Positions 26,716 through 34,682 of a stretch of 64,000 nucleotides of DNA are shown piece after piece; positions within the stretch are counted from its first letter, which is position 1; each line of letters begins with the position of its first letter. The notes below the pieces were generated by a model. That model worked only from the letters and a program-made list of their open reading frames with translations, had not been told where the DNA came from and did not search any database. Made by a program: the position numbers and the translations under genes. The DNA comes from JACCXE01 sp963718605 (GTDB lineage: Bacteria; Actinomycetota; Acidimicrobiia; Acidimicrobiales; JACCXE01): positions 310,001-374,000 of the forward strand of contig OY970363.1 in NCBI GenBank assembly GCA_963718605.1, written 5' to 3'.

Positions 26716-27768
26716 CTAGGCCAGGATCGCGGCGAGCTTGTCGAGCGCAACCTTGGCTCGGACCTGGTGCTCACCGAACTCAGCGACGGTCTTGAAGCCC
26801 ATTGCGTAGTTGATGCCAAGCATGGCGTCGTTCGAACCGGCGTTCCAGGTCGAGATGTTGTCGATCTGCGGTCGTTCGTTCATCAGGTTCAAAATCATCT
26901 GCGCCTTCAGCCAGCGGCCGAGGCCCTTCTCGCGGTGGACGGGGTTGACGCCCGTGTCGTTTTGGTAGGCCTTGGCCGGCCAGTTCTGCGGCAACCACAC
27001 ATCGGTGTGACCCACCATGTCGCCGGTCGGCCTGTGGACCGCCACCAACGTCGACAGTTCGATGTTGCGCTTGGCGACCGCGGCTTCGCGGTCACGCAGT
27101 CGCCCCACGGTGAAGACTTCGTCTTCGAACTCGAGGTTCTCCGTCGGCGCGGTGTTCATCACGTTCTGCTCTTCCACGAACGCCTCGACGTATTCGTCGG
27201 GGCAGGCGCCGTCCCATCGGACGAGTTCGTAGTCCGCGGCGCGCTCAGCCGCCCGGGCGACCCAGCCCTCGATTTGATCGCGGTCGATGTCGGCGAACTT
27301 CAACATCGAGAAGCGGCCGGTGAGTTTGTGCTCGGCGCCGATCGCCTTGAGGAAGTCCCAACCCGCCGGCACCTTGTCGTTCGCGTCGAAGTTCAGCAGG
27401 TCGCGACCGTTGTCGGCGCCGAACTCGGCGGCAACCTTCAACAGCGACGCGCCGATCTTCTGACGACGGGCCTGCGGCGCGACGTCAAGGTCGATGTAGC
27501 AGTGATCGCGGTTGTCCTCGTAGTCCTCCCAACCAACGCAAGTGAGGCCGAGCAGGTCCGTGCCGTTGTCGTCCCACACACCGAAGTAGTGGTTTGGTCG
27601 CTTCGGGTGAATGTTGAGCGCGCCGAACCACAACTCGTCGTCGGGGACGGTTCCGTCATCGGGAATGGCCTCGTTGTGGGAGTGCTGAGCGACGCGCAGG
27701 TACGCCGCCTTCAGAAGATCGTCGGCGTTGTCGAGGTCGAGCGATTCGACCTTCCAGTGCGTAGCCAT
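26716..27768 (-). CDS. Double-GNAT acetyltransferase, copy 3 of 3
   Basis: A 350-residue protein with the same two-half design. The first half has YIDLDVAPQARRQKIGASLL, the second HREKGLGRWLKAQMILNLMN and ISTWNAGSNDAMLGINYAMG. The start is ATG 27768, 10 nt after the nudC stop. The conserved tail (W/F)NAGSN..ML.IN..(M/L)GF is common to all three copies. No membrane segment or signal peptide is seen, so it should be cytoplasmic. Confidence 0.75.
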   Translation of the reverse strand: MATHWKVESLDLDNADDLLKAAYLRVAQHSHNEAIPDDGTVPDDELWFGALNIHPKRPNHYFGVWDDNGTDLLGLTCVGWEDYEDNRDHCYIDLDVAPQARRQKIGASLLKVAAEFGADNGRDLLNFDANDKVPAGWDFLKAIGAEHKLTGRFSMLKFADIDRDQIEGWVARAAERAADYELVRWDGACPDEYVEAFVEEQNVMNTAPTENLEFEDEVFTVGRLRDREAAVAKRNIELSTLVAVHRPTGDMVGHTDVWLPQNWPAKAYQNDTGVNPVHREKGLGRWLKAQMILNLMNERPQIDNISTWNAGSNDAMLGINYAMGFKTVAEFGEHQVRAKVALDKLAAILA

Positions 27769-27778
27769 GCCGCCCTTG

Positions 27779-28573
27779 TTACCTGTCGGAGAGCGAGTCC
27801 TCCACCCATTTATCGATCATCTTGCGGGCAATCGACATGCCGGGCGGGATCATCGGCAGGTCGTCCGGCGCGTGCCACTGCGCGTCCATGATCTCGCCCT
27901 CGTCGAGTACTAGATCGCCCCCGGCGTACGTGGCGGTGAAACCCAGCATCAAGGAATGCGGGAACGGCCACGGTTGGCTGCCCCAATACGCGACGTCCTT
28001 GAGCTCGATGCCAACCTCCTCGCGGACCTCGCGGTGCACGGCGTGTTCCATGGTTTCGCCCGGTTCCACAAAGCCGGCGAGACACGAATACATCGGAACG
28101 GGAAAGTTCGCGCCGCGCGCCAACAACGCTTTGCCGTCCTCTTCGCGCGTGACGAGCACGATGATCGCGGGCGCCAGACGCGGGAACGCGAGCAGACCGC
28201 ACGCCGGGCACTTCATCGCCCGGTCGTTGGGAGGCGGCGCCGGTTCGGTCGCGGTGGCGCAGCGGCCGCAGAACTTGTGCGTGCGGCGCCACTCGACCAT
28301 TTGCACCGCGCGACCTGCGATGGTCCACACCTCCTCGTCGAGCCGGCCGTACAGACCCATGAGCGGTATGCCCATGTCGGGTTCCGCGTCGTGTCCGTAC
28401 ACGGGCCGGCCGTCGCGCGACCCGAGGTAGAGCCCTTCGGTATCGGGCACGTCGAACGGGTCGTCGCCCTTGCCGAGGTCGATCACGTGCACGTTCATTG
28501 CGCCGACGAGGATGTGCATCGCCTCGCCGGCGTCGGAGCCAGGATGCGGACGGTTAGCGGGCGTGAACGGCAT
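27779..28573 (-). CDS. nudC: NAD(+) diphosphatase / NAD-cap RNA decapping hydrolase NudC
   Basis: NudC hydrolyses NADH to NMNH and AMP and removes NAD caps from RNA. The 264-residue protein has the zinc ribbon Cys102-x2-Cys105 ... Cys122-x2-Cys125 (FCGRC, KCPAC), the Nudix box at about 167-189 (GFVEPGETMEHAVHREVREE) and the NADH-type SQPWPFPHS motif at about 199-207 that separates NudC from other Nudix hydrolases. It heads a tight minus-strand operon with three acetyltransferases and ychF. Its ATG lies 9 nt from a -10-like box in a shared bidirectional promoter, so its mRNA is probably leaderless. Confidence 0.94.
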   Translation of the reverse strand: MPFTPANRPHPGSDAGEAMHILVGAMNVHVIDLGKGDDPFDVPDTEGLYLGSRDGRPVYGHDAEPDMGIPLMGLYGRLDEEVWTIAGRAVQMVEWRRTHKFCGRCATATEPAPPPNDRAMKCPACGLLAFPRLAPAIIVLVTREEDGKALLARGANFPVPMYSCLAGFVEPGETMEHAVHREVREEVGIELKDVAYWGSQPWPFPHSLMLGFTATYAGGDLVLDEGEIMDAQWHAPDDLPMIPPGMSIARKMIDKWVEDSLSDR

Positions 28574-28582
28574 AGGTCCGAC

Positions 28583-28592
28583 AACCTAGGTT
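28583..28592. promoter_or_regulatory. Palindromic bidirectional -10 element (AACCTAGGTT)
   Basis: The perfect palindrome AACCTAGGTT holds TAGGTT, a TANNNT -10 box, on both strands. On the plus strand it ends 8 nt before the VOC gene ATG (28601); on the minus strand it ends 9 nt before the nudC ATG (28573). Both transcripts would be leaderless, and RNA polymerase could load in only one direction at a time. Confidence 0.55.
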
Positions 28593-28600
28593 TGGCACCC

Positions 28601-29251
28601 ATGGTTGTGCTGAAGGAACTGGTGGTCGGCGACGAGCCCGCCGTGTGGGAGGCCTTGGGCTTCACGATGGACGGAGATCGGTGCCGCCTCGGCCACGTCG
28701 ACGTCGTGTGCGATCCGTCCGTCGGCAAGGGCATTCGTAAGTGGACGCTGGTCGGCGAGGGACCCGACACGGTCGACGGCGTGCCGACGCAGTGGTCAAC
28801 GGCGGGCGTAGAGCCGGCCGGCGTGCACCCGAACGGCATCGTCGACATCGACCACGTCGTGCTCACGTCGCCCGACATTCGCCGGACCGTCGCCAACCTC
28901 GAAGGGCTCGGTATCGCGGCGCGCCGCGAGCGCGAGACCGGCACGTACGGCGCACCGATGCTCCAGGTGTTCTTCAAGCTCGGACAGCCCATCCTCGAAT
29001 TGATCGGGCCGCCGGACGCGATGGGCGACCAGCCGGCGCGGTTCTTCGGACTGGCGTTCACGTCTGAAGACCTCGACGCGACCGGGAAGTACCTCGGCGA
29101 GGCGTTGCACCCGTCGAAGGACGCCGTGCAGCCGGGCCGACGGATCGCGACGCTCGACAAGGCCGCCGGTTCGACGATCGCCATCGCGGTCATGAGCCCC
29201 GAAACCGAGCCTGTCGGCTCCGAAGATAAGGAGCTGAATGCCGATGTCTGA
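28601..29251 (+). CDS. VOC-family (glyoxalase-like) protein
   Basis: A 216-residue protein of the vicinal-oxygen-chelate fold. The segment IVDIDHVVLTSPDIRRTVAN is a typical VOC beta-strand with its His ligand, and QPILELIGPPDA carries a C-terminal Glu ligand. The N-terminal half is less typical, so it may be a degenerate first module. The stop overlaps the start of the crotonase gene by 14 nt. Other VOC proteins act as epimerases or dioxygenases on CoA or aromatic compounds; no specific reaction can be assigned. Confidence 0.72.
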   Translation: MVVLKELVVGDEPAVWEALGFTMDGDRCRLGHVDVVCDPSVGKGIRKWTLVGEGPDTVDGVPTQWSTAGVEPAGVHPNGIVDIDHVVLTSPDIRRTVANLEGLGIAARRERETGTYGAPMLQVFFKLGQPILELIGPPDAMGDQPARFFGLAFTSEDLDATGKYLGEALHPSKDAVQPGRRIATLDKAAGSTIAIAVMSPETEPVGSEDKELNADV

Positions 29252-30032
29252 CGCACTGTTGGTAGACGTGACGGATCGCGTCGCGTTGATCACGCTCAAT
29301 CGTCCGGCGGCACGCAACGCGTTGTCCTCCGAACTGCTGCGAGCATTGCCCGAAGCCATCGTGGCCGCGGACGCGAACGACGACGTGGACGTCATCGTTC
29401 TGACCGGCGCCGACCCCGCGTTCTGCGCCGGCCTTGACCTGCGCGAACTCGGTTCGAGCGGCGACAACCTCGCCGGCGGCGCCACCGAAACCAAGGCGTG
29501 GACCACACCGTGGCCATCGGTAGCCAAGCCCGTCATCGGCGCAGTCAATGGCGCCGCGGTGACCGGGGGTTTCGAGATCGCACTGAACTGCGACTTCCTT
29601 ATTGCGTCGGAGAAGGCCAAGTTCGGCGACACGCATGCCCGGGTCGGGCTGATGCCGGGGTGGGGTCTGTCGGTGTTGTTGCCGCAAGCCGTCGGCATTC
29701 GCCGCGCCCGCGAGATGAGCCTCACGGGCAACTTCATGGGCGCGGAGGAAGCGTTGGCCTTCGGCCTCGTGAATCGCGTCGTCGCGCACGATGAGTTGAT
29801 TCCCGTGACGTTGAGCATCGCGGCCGACATCGCCGGCAACGACCAGAAGTCCGTGCGGGCGTTGCTCGGCGAGTACCGCGAGATCACCGGATCGATCTAC
29901 AACGAGGGTCTCGTGATCGAAGCGCAGAAGGCAAAAGAGTGGAACTCGCGCCGCGGCGGCTTCGACCCGGCGGAAGTCGAGAAGCGCCGCGCCGCAATCA
30001 TCGAACGCGGCCGCGGCATGGTCGAGAGCTAG
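29238..30032 (+). CDS. Enoyl-CoA hydratase/isomerase family protein (crotonase fold)
   Basis: A 264-residue protein. VALITLNRPAARNALSSELL is the family N-terminus, FCAGLDLREL and AVNGAAVTGGFEIALNCDF form the oxyanion-hole and acyl-CoA region, and the first catalytic Glu is present in GGFEIAL. At the position of the second Glu of rat hydratase (FGxPE) this protein reads FGDTHARVGL, with His instead. So simple hydration is doubtful, and hydrolase, isomerase or other crotonase chemistry is possible. ATG 29238 overlaps the VOC stop; ATG 29244 is an alternative start. Confidence 0.85.
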   Translation: MPMSDALLVDVTDRVALITLNRPAARNALSSELLRALPEAIVAADANDDVDVIVLTGADPAFCAGLDLRELGSSGDNLAGGATETKAWTTPWPSVAKPVIGAVNGAAVTGGFEIALNCDFLIASEKAKFGDTHARVGLMPGWGLSVLLPQAVGIRRAREMSLTGNFMGAEEALAFGLVNRVVAHDELIPVTLSIAADIAGNDQKSVRALLGEYREITGSIYNEGLVIEAQKAKEWNSRRGGFDPAEVEKRRAAIIERGRGMVES

Positions 30033-31009
30033 ACCAGAAAGTCGCGCAGGTCTCGCTCGGGGCGGGCGCCCATCTGCGAAATCGTTTCGGACGCGCACGC
30101 GGCAGCGAGTGAAGCGGCCGCGTACGGGCTCATCTCGTGCGTTAGCCCATAGAGGAAGCCGGCCGCGAAGACGTCGCCCGCGCCGGTGGTGTCGACGACT
30201 TTCTCGACGGGCACTGCGGGCACGTCGACGCGTTCGCCGTTGGTCACAATCGACGAACCGTCCGGGCCGCGCGTGATCACCACCACTTCGCACAGACGCC
30301 CCAGTTCGGTGATCGCGGCTTCGAGATCCTCGGTTTCGAACATCGACAGCGCCTCGACGTCGTTGCCGAACACGATGTCGACCGGGCCGGCGAGCAGGTC
30401 GGCGAACTCGTCGCGGTAGCGGTCGACACAGAACGCATCGCTCAATGCGAACGCGACCTTGCGGTTGGCTCGTCCGGCGGTGTCCATCGCGACCCGGAAC
30501 GCGTCCTTGGCGAGGGGCGGATCCCACAGGTAACCCTCGAGGTAGGTCACGGACGCGCTGGCGATGAGATCGAGGTCGATGTCGCCCGCCGCGAGCAACT
30601 GCGACGCGCCGAGATAGGTGTTCATCGTGCGCTCACCGTCAGGTGTCACCAGGATCAGGCAGTGTGCGGTAGGCGGGCCATCCATCGCCGGCGCCAGCTC
30701 AAAGGCCACGCCCGCCTTCCGGATGTCGTGCATGAAGCTCGCGCCGAGCGCGTCGTTGGCGACCCGGCCGATGAACGCGGCGTTGCCACCCAGTGATGCC
30801 AGCGCCGCCGCGGTGTTGCCGGCCGATCCACCGGACCGCTCGACCGCGCTCGTGACGGACGCGTAGATCGACGAGGCGACGTCCGCCTCGATCAGCCGCA
30901 TGCTGCCCTTGTCGAGTTCGAGTTCGGCGATGAACGCGTCGTCGACCTCTGCGAGCACGTCGACGATGGCGTTGCCGACGCACACGGCGTCGAAGGCGGT
31001 GGCGGTCAT
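30029..31009 (-). CDS. PfkB-family carbohydrate kinase, adenosine-kinase-like
   Basis: A 326-residue kinase of the ribokinase family. The N-terminal signature FDAVCVGNAIVDVLAEVDD, the GGSAGNTAAALASLGG stretch, the anion hole DTTGAGDVFAAGFLYGL and the closing motif WDPPLAKDAF are all typical. The similarity is closest to adenosine/ribokinase-type enzymes, so it probably phosphorylates a nucleoside or sugar. Its stop overlaps the crotonase stop (convergent, 4 nt); the membrane protein gene ends directly at its start. Confidence 0.83.
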   Translation of the reverse strand: MTATAFDAVCVGNAIVDVLAEVDDAFIAELELDKGSMRLIEADVASSIYASVTSAVERSGGSAGNTAAALASLGGNAAFIGRVANDALGASFMHDIRKAGVAFELAPAMDGPPTAHCLILVTPDGERTMNTYLGASQLLAAGDIDLDLIASASVTYLEGYLWDPPLAKDAFRVAMDTAGRANRKVAFALSDAFCVDRYRDEFADLLAGPVDIVFGNDVEALSMFETEDLEAAITELGRLCEVVVITRGPDGSSIVTNGERVDVPAVPVEKVVDTTGAGDVFAAGFLYGLTHEMSPYAAASLAAACASETISQMGARPERDLRDFLV

Positions 31010-32098
31010 CTATGCATCGCCTTTGCGAAGAGGTCGGTCGCGGCGCGGACGCGGCGCGGGTGGCGGTTCGTCTTCGGCCGCAGGAGATTCCCTTACGTCG
31101 GTGGCGCGCAACGGGCGCGTCCGGCGCGGCCGCGGCGCCGGTTCGGGCTCGGGCTCGGGCTCGGGCTCTGGCTCGGGTTCCTCAACGTCGTCCTCGTCGA
31201 GTTCGTCGTCCTCGTCCAGTTCGTCTTCGTCGACTTCCTCTTCGATCTCGTCGGGAACGTCGTCATCTTCCTCGTCCTCGGGTTCCCAGTCCTCGAGCTC
31301 CTCGGCGAATTTGGGGCCGCTCTCGAGTTCGGGCCCCCAGTCCTCCTCGACATCGTCCTCGAGTTCCGCCGGTTCGGGCTCGGGTTCCGGCTCAGGCTCG
31401 GGCACGGTCGCGACGCGACGCGCTGCGGTCGACGCCCGCGGACGGTAGGGCTCGGGAGCGGGACGCACGCGCGTCGGCGCGTCATCGACGACTTCGTCCG
31501 CTGGCGCCTCCTCGGCTTCGTCATCGAACAGATCCGACAGATCCCCGTCGTCGTCGCGGAACAGGCCTGGGATCGCGCTCTTCGCCGCCTTGTCCTTGCG
31601 CGCCTTCGGCGGCTTCGGCTCCTTGGCGGGCTTCGGCTCCTTGGCCGCCTTCGGCTCCTTGGGCGGCTTGGGCTCTTTCGCCGGCCGCGGGGCGCGCGCC
31701 GTCGCCGCGGCCCGGATAACCGGCGCCTCCTGCGGGGCGCCCACGGCACAGGCGGCCACCGCGGCCAGCGCGATCGCCACCAGACCCACGACCGCGATCA
31801 GCGGCCCGCTCGTGCGGCCGAGGCTGGCTCCGCCGACAAACACCACCAGCACGAGGCCAGCGACCGCCGACCCCGCGGCGGCCCGGGCGGCGCCAAAGCG
31901 CTCGAGCGAGCCTTTGGCCGCGGACGCTCCCCCGACGAAATAGCCGAGCGTGCCGCAGAAGATCATCGGCACCGAGGTCTGAACGGTTTCATCACCAAAC
32001 AACGCGATGACGCGGCCGACGATCGCGCCGAGGAGCGCTCCCATCAGCGCGCCGACAGCCGTCGTGACCAGGCACGCGACAAGAGGGCGGCGAGACAT
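31010..32098 (-). CDS. Membrane protein with lysine-rich and acidic low-complexity cytoplasmic tail
   Basis: A 362-residue protein with four hydrophobic segments at about 5-30, 40-65, 70-95 and 100-120 and a long disordered tail. The tail has a Lys-Pro block (KEPKPPKEPKAAKEPK) and then acidic stretches with repeated EPEPEP and EDEEDDD. Gly/Ala-rich transmembrane segments resemble a small membrane anchor. ATG 32098 opens toward the pepN start, and the stop is directly followed by the pfkB start. No catalytic motif is seen. The repeat-bearing tail is also reflected as direct repeats in the DNA (31145-31400). Confidence 0.65.
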   Translation of the reverse strand: MSRRPLVACLVTTAVGALMGALLGAIVGRVIALFGDETVQTSVPMIFCGTLGYFVGGASAAKGSLERFGAARAAAGSAVAGLVLVVFVGGASLGRTSGPLIAVVGLVAIALAAVAACAVGAPQEAPVIRAAATARAPRPAKEPKPPKEPKAAKEPKPAKEPKPPKARKDKAAKSAIPGLFRDDDGDLSDLFDDEAEEAPADEVVDDAPTRVRPAPEPYRPRASTAARRVATVPEPEPEPEPEPAELEDDVEEDWGPELESGPKFAEELEDWEPEDEEDDDVPDEIEEEVDEDELDEDDELDEDDVEEPEPEPEPEPEPEPAPRPRRTRPLRATDVRESPAAEDEPPPAPRPRRDRPLRKGDA

Positions 32099-32147
32099 GT
32101 CGTTCAGCTTTCCACGTGAGGCCGTCTGCGGCTGTCTTTGCAACGGC

Positions 32148-32153
32148 AATACT
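32148..32153 (+). promoter_or_regulatory. -10-like box (AATACT) upstream of pepN GTG start
   Basis: AATACT ends 6 nt before GTG 32160, which would make the pepN message start at or next to its start codon. This favours GTG 32160 over the upstream ATG at 32097. Confidence 0.4.
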
Positions 32154-32159
32154 GCCAAG

Positions 32160-34682
32160 GTGCCTGAACAGCCCTCTTACCGCCTCCCGCGCACCGTTTC
32201 TCCCACTCGCTACGACGTGACCCTGCGACCCGATCTGAAGGCGTTCACCTTCAGCGGGACCGAAGCGGTGAGCGTCACTGTGCACGAAGCCGTCGACGCG
32301 ATCACGCTGAATGCGACCGAGCTCGACATCTCCGCCGTGCGCGTCGTCGACAGCCAGGAGCTGTCACAGGAGGCCACCATCTCCTACGACGAGGCCGAAC
32401 AACAGGCCACGTTCGCCTTCACCACGCCGCTTGCGCCCGGCGACTACACGCTTCACACGGCTTTCACCGGCATCCTCAACGACAAGCTGCACGGGTTCTA
32501 CCGCTCCACGTTCACCGATAGCGACGGCAACGAACAGGTCATCGCGACGACGCAGTTCGAGGCCACTGACGCGCGGCGCGCCTTTCCTTGTTGGGACGAG
32601 CCCGACCGCAAAGCCGCGTTCGGGATCACCCTCGACGTCGCGCCGGGCCTGACCGCCTTGAGTAACGGTCACGTCGTCGCCGACGACCCGATCGACGACG
32701 GATGGAGGCGCGTCCGCTTCGCCGACACGATGGTGATGTCGACCTATCTCGTCGCATTCATCGTCGGCCCGCTCACCTTCACCGAGGACGTCGACGCCAA
32801 CGGCGTGCCCCTGCGCGTCGCCTGCGTACCCGGCAAGGAACACCTCGGCGAGTTTGCCCTCGACATCGGTGAGCACTCGCTGAACTTCTTCGCCGACTAC
32901 TTCGGCATCCCGTATCCATCGTTCAAGCTCGACCTCGTCGCGCTTCCGGACTTCGCGTTCGGCGCGATGGAAAACCTCGGTTGCGTCACGTTCCGCGAGA
33001 CGGCGCTGCTGGTGGACCCATCCACCGCGTCGACCACCGAGTTGATGCGCATCGCCGATGTGGTTGCGCACGAGATCGCGCACATGTGGTTCGGCGACCT
33101 CGTGACCATGAAGTGGTGGAACGGGATTTGGCTGAACGAAGCCTTTGCCACGTTCATGGAAATGCTGTGCGCCGACTCGTTCCGTCCCAAATGGAAGCGG
33201 TGGGACCAGTTCGCGACCGAACGCGCCGCGTCGATGAAGGTGGACGGGCTCAGCTCGACACGTCCGATCGAGATCACCGTCGAACGTCCAGAAGAGGCCG
33301 ACGCGATGTTCGACGTGCTGACCTACGAGAAGGGCGCCTCGATCGTCCGCATGCTCGAGCAGTACCTCGGCGCTGAGAAGTTCCGCGACGGACTGCGGCT
33401 CTATATGAAGCGCCACGCGTACGGGAACACCGAGACCACCGACCTGTGGGACGCGATCGAGGAAGCGAGCGGCGAACCGGCTCGCTCGATCATGGACACC
33501 TGGATTTATCAAGGCGGCTACCCGCTCGTGAGCGCGTCGCTGGGCGAAGACGGCACCACCCTCACGCTCAGCCAGAAGCGCTTCCGGTACGACGGCTCGG
33601 ACGACGCCTCGATCTGGCAGGCCCCAGTGGTGGTGCGAGACGCAAACGGAGATCAACGCGTGGTGCTGGGCGCCGAGCCCGCCACGATGACGGTGGCCGC
33701 CGACGGCCCGGTAGTGGTCAATGCCGGCGGCTGGGGTTTCTTCCGGGTCGCCTATGACGAGGCGCTGGCCGCCCGCGTCGTCGCCGGCCTCCACAGCTTG
33801 AGCGAGCTCGAGCGCTACAACCTCGCCTCGGACGCGTGGGCGGCCACGCTCGCCGGCGTCGCAGACGTGGACGCCACCATCGACCTGATCGGTGCGTACA
33901 GCGCCGAAACCGACCCGGCGACCTGGACACTGATCTCTGAGATCGCCGCCGTGCTCGGGCGGGTCGCCGACTCGGCCGGCCTGCAAACCTTTGTGCAGCA
34001 ACTGGCCGGGCCGACCGCTGCGCGTCTGGGCTGGAACCCCGTCGAGGGCGAAATCGAAACCGCGGGCATGGTGCGCGGCGCCGTGCTCGAACTGCTTGGC
34101 ACTACCGGCGCCGACCCGGACACGCGCGCCGAAGCCACACGGCGGGTGGCCGCGGCCGCGACCGATCCCACGGCGCTCACCGGTGACATCCGCCGCGCCG
34201 CGCTACAGACGGTGGGCAAGAACGCCGACGAGGCGAACTACCAGACGCTGCTCGACGGCATGCGGAACTCCACGACACCGCAGGAAGAGCAGCAGTATCG
34301 GTTCGCGATGGCCGCCCCGAACCACGAGGCGCTGGTACGCCGCACCTGCGATCTCTGCCTCACCGAGATCCGGTCACAGGACGTGTCGTTCGTGCTCATC
34401 TACCTCATGTACGGCAAGCAGCAGGCCGTGGTGTGGGACTGGATCGAGCAGAACTGGCCCGAACTGGTGAAGCGCCTGCCCGCCAACCTCCTCGCCCGCG
34501 CGCTTTCGGGAATCACCACGGTCACCGACGCCGAGTTGGCCAAGCGCATCCGCGTGTTCGTCGAGGCCAACCCGGTCGCGGTCGGCTTGAAGACCGTGAC
34601 CCAGTACATGGAGTTGATGGACACCACGGTTGCGTTCGCACAGCGTGCACGTCCCGCGCTCGAGAAAAGGTTCGGCTCGTAA
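32160..34682 (+). CDS. pepN: Aminopeptidase N (M1 family)
   Basis: A zinc aminopeptidase that removes N-terminal residues from peptides. With GTG 32160 the product is 840 residues, the usual bacterial/actinobacterial size. It opens with YRLPRTVSPTRYDVTLRPDL and has GAMENLG near 268 (substrate amino-group recognition), VAHEIAHMWFGDLVTMKWWN near 302 (HExxH zinc site) and LNEAFATFME near 325 (third zinc ligand Glu), plus the ERAP1-type C-terminal helical domain. ATG 32097 is an alternative start that would add a non-conserved N-terminus. The stop overlaps the presumed start of the phosphoesterase gene. Confidence 0.95.
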   Translation: MPEQPSYRLPRTVSPTRYDVTLRPDLKAFTFSGTEAVSVTVHEAVDAITLNATELDISAVRVVDSQELSQEATISYDEAEQQATFAFTTPLAPGDYTLHTAFTGILNDKLHGFYRSTFTDSDGNEQVIATTQFEATDARRAFPCWDEPDRKAAFGITLDVAPGLTALSNGHVVADDPIDDGWRRVRFADTMVMSTYLVAFIVGPLTFTEDVDANGVPLRVACVPGKEHLGEFALDIGEHSLNFFADYFGIPYPSFKLDLVALPDFAFGAMENLGCVTFRETALLVDPSTASTTELMRIADVVAHEIAHMWFGDLVTMKWWNGIWLNEAFATFMEMLCADSFRPKWKRWDQFATERAASMKVDGLSSTRPIEITVERPEEADAMFDVLTYEKGASIVRMLEQYLGAEKFRDGLRLYMKRHAYGNTETTDLWDAIEEASGEPARSIMDTWIYQGGYPLVSASLGEDGTTLTLSQKRFRYDGSDDASIWQAPVVVRDANGDQRVVLGAEPATMTVAADGPVVVNAGGWGFFRVAYDEALAARVVAGLHSLSELERYNLASDAWAATLAGVADVDATIDLIGAYSAETDPATWTLISEIAAVLGRVADSAGLQTFVQQLAGPTAARLGWNPVEGEIETAGMVRGAVLELLGTTGADPDTRAEATRRVAAAATDPTALTGDIRRAALQTVGKNADEANYQTLLDGMRNSTTPQEEQQYRFAMAAPNHEALVRRTCDLCLTEIRSQDVSFVLIYLMYGKQQAVVWDWIEQNWPELVKRLPANLLARALSGITTVTDAELAKRIRVFVEANPVAVGLKTVTQYMELMDTTVAFAQRARPALEKRFGS

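Noticed and set aside
25689..27768. GNAT genes as toxin components of toxin-antitoxin pairs
   Set aside because: They are about 340-350 residues with two GNAT halves and lack a small partner such as a ribbon-helix-helix antitoxin.
31140..31410. Tandem DNA repeats (GGCTCGGGCTC units) as a possible repeat array or CRISPR
   Set aside because: The units are in frame with a Glu-Pro-rich protein tail; there are no spacers or cas genes.
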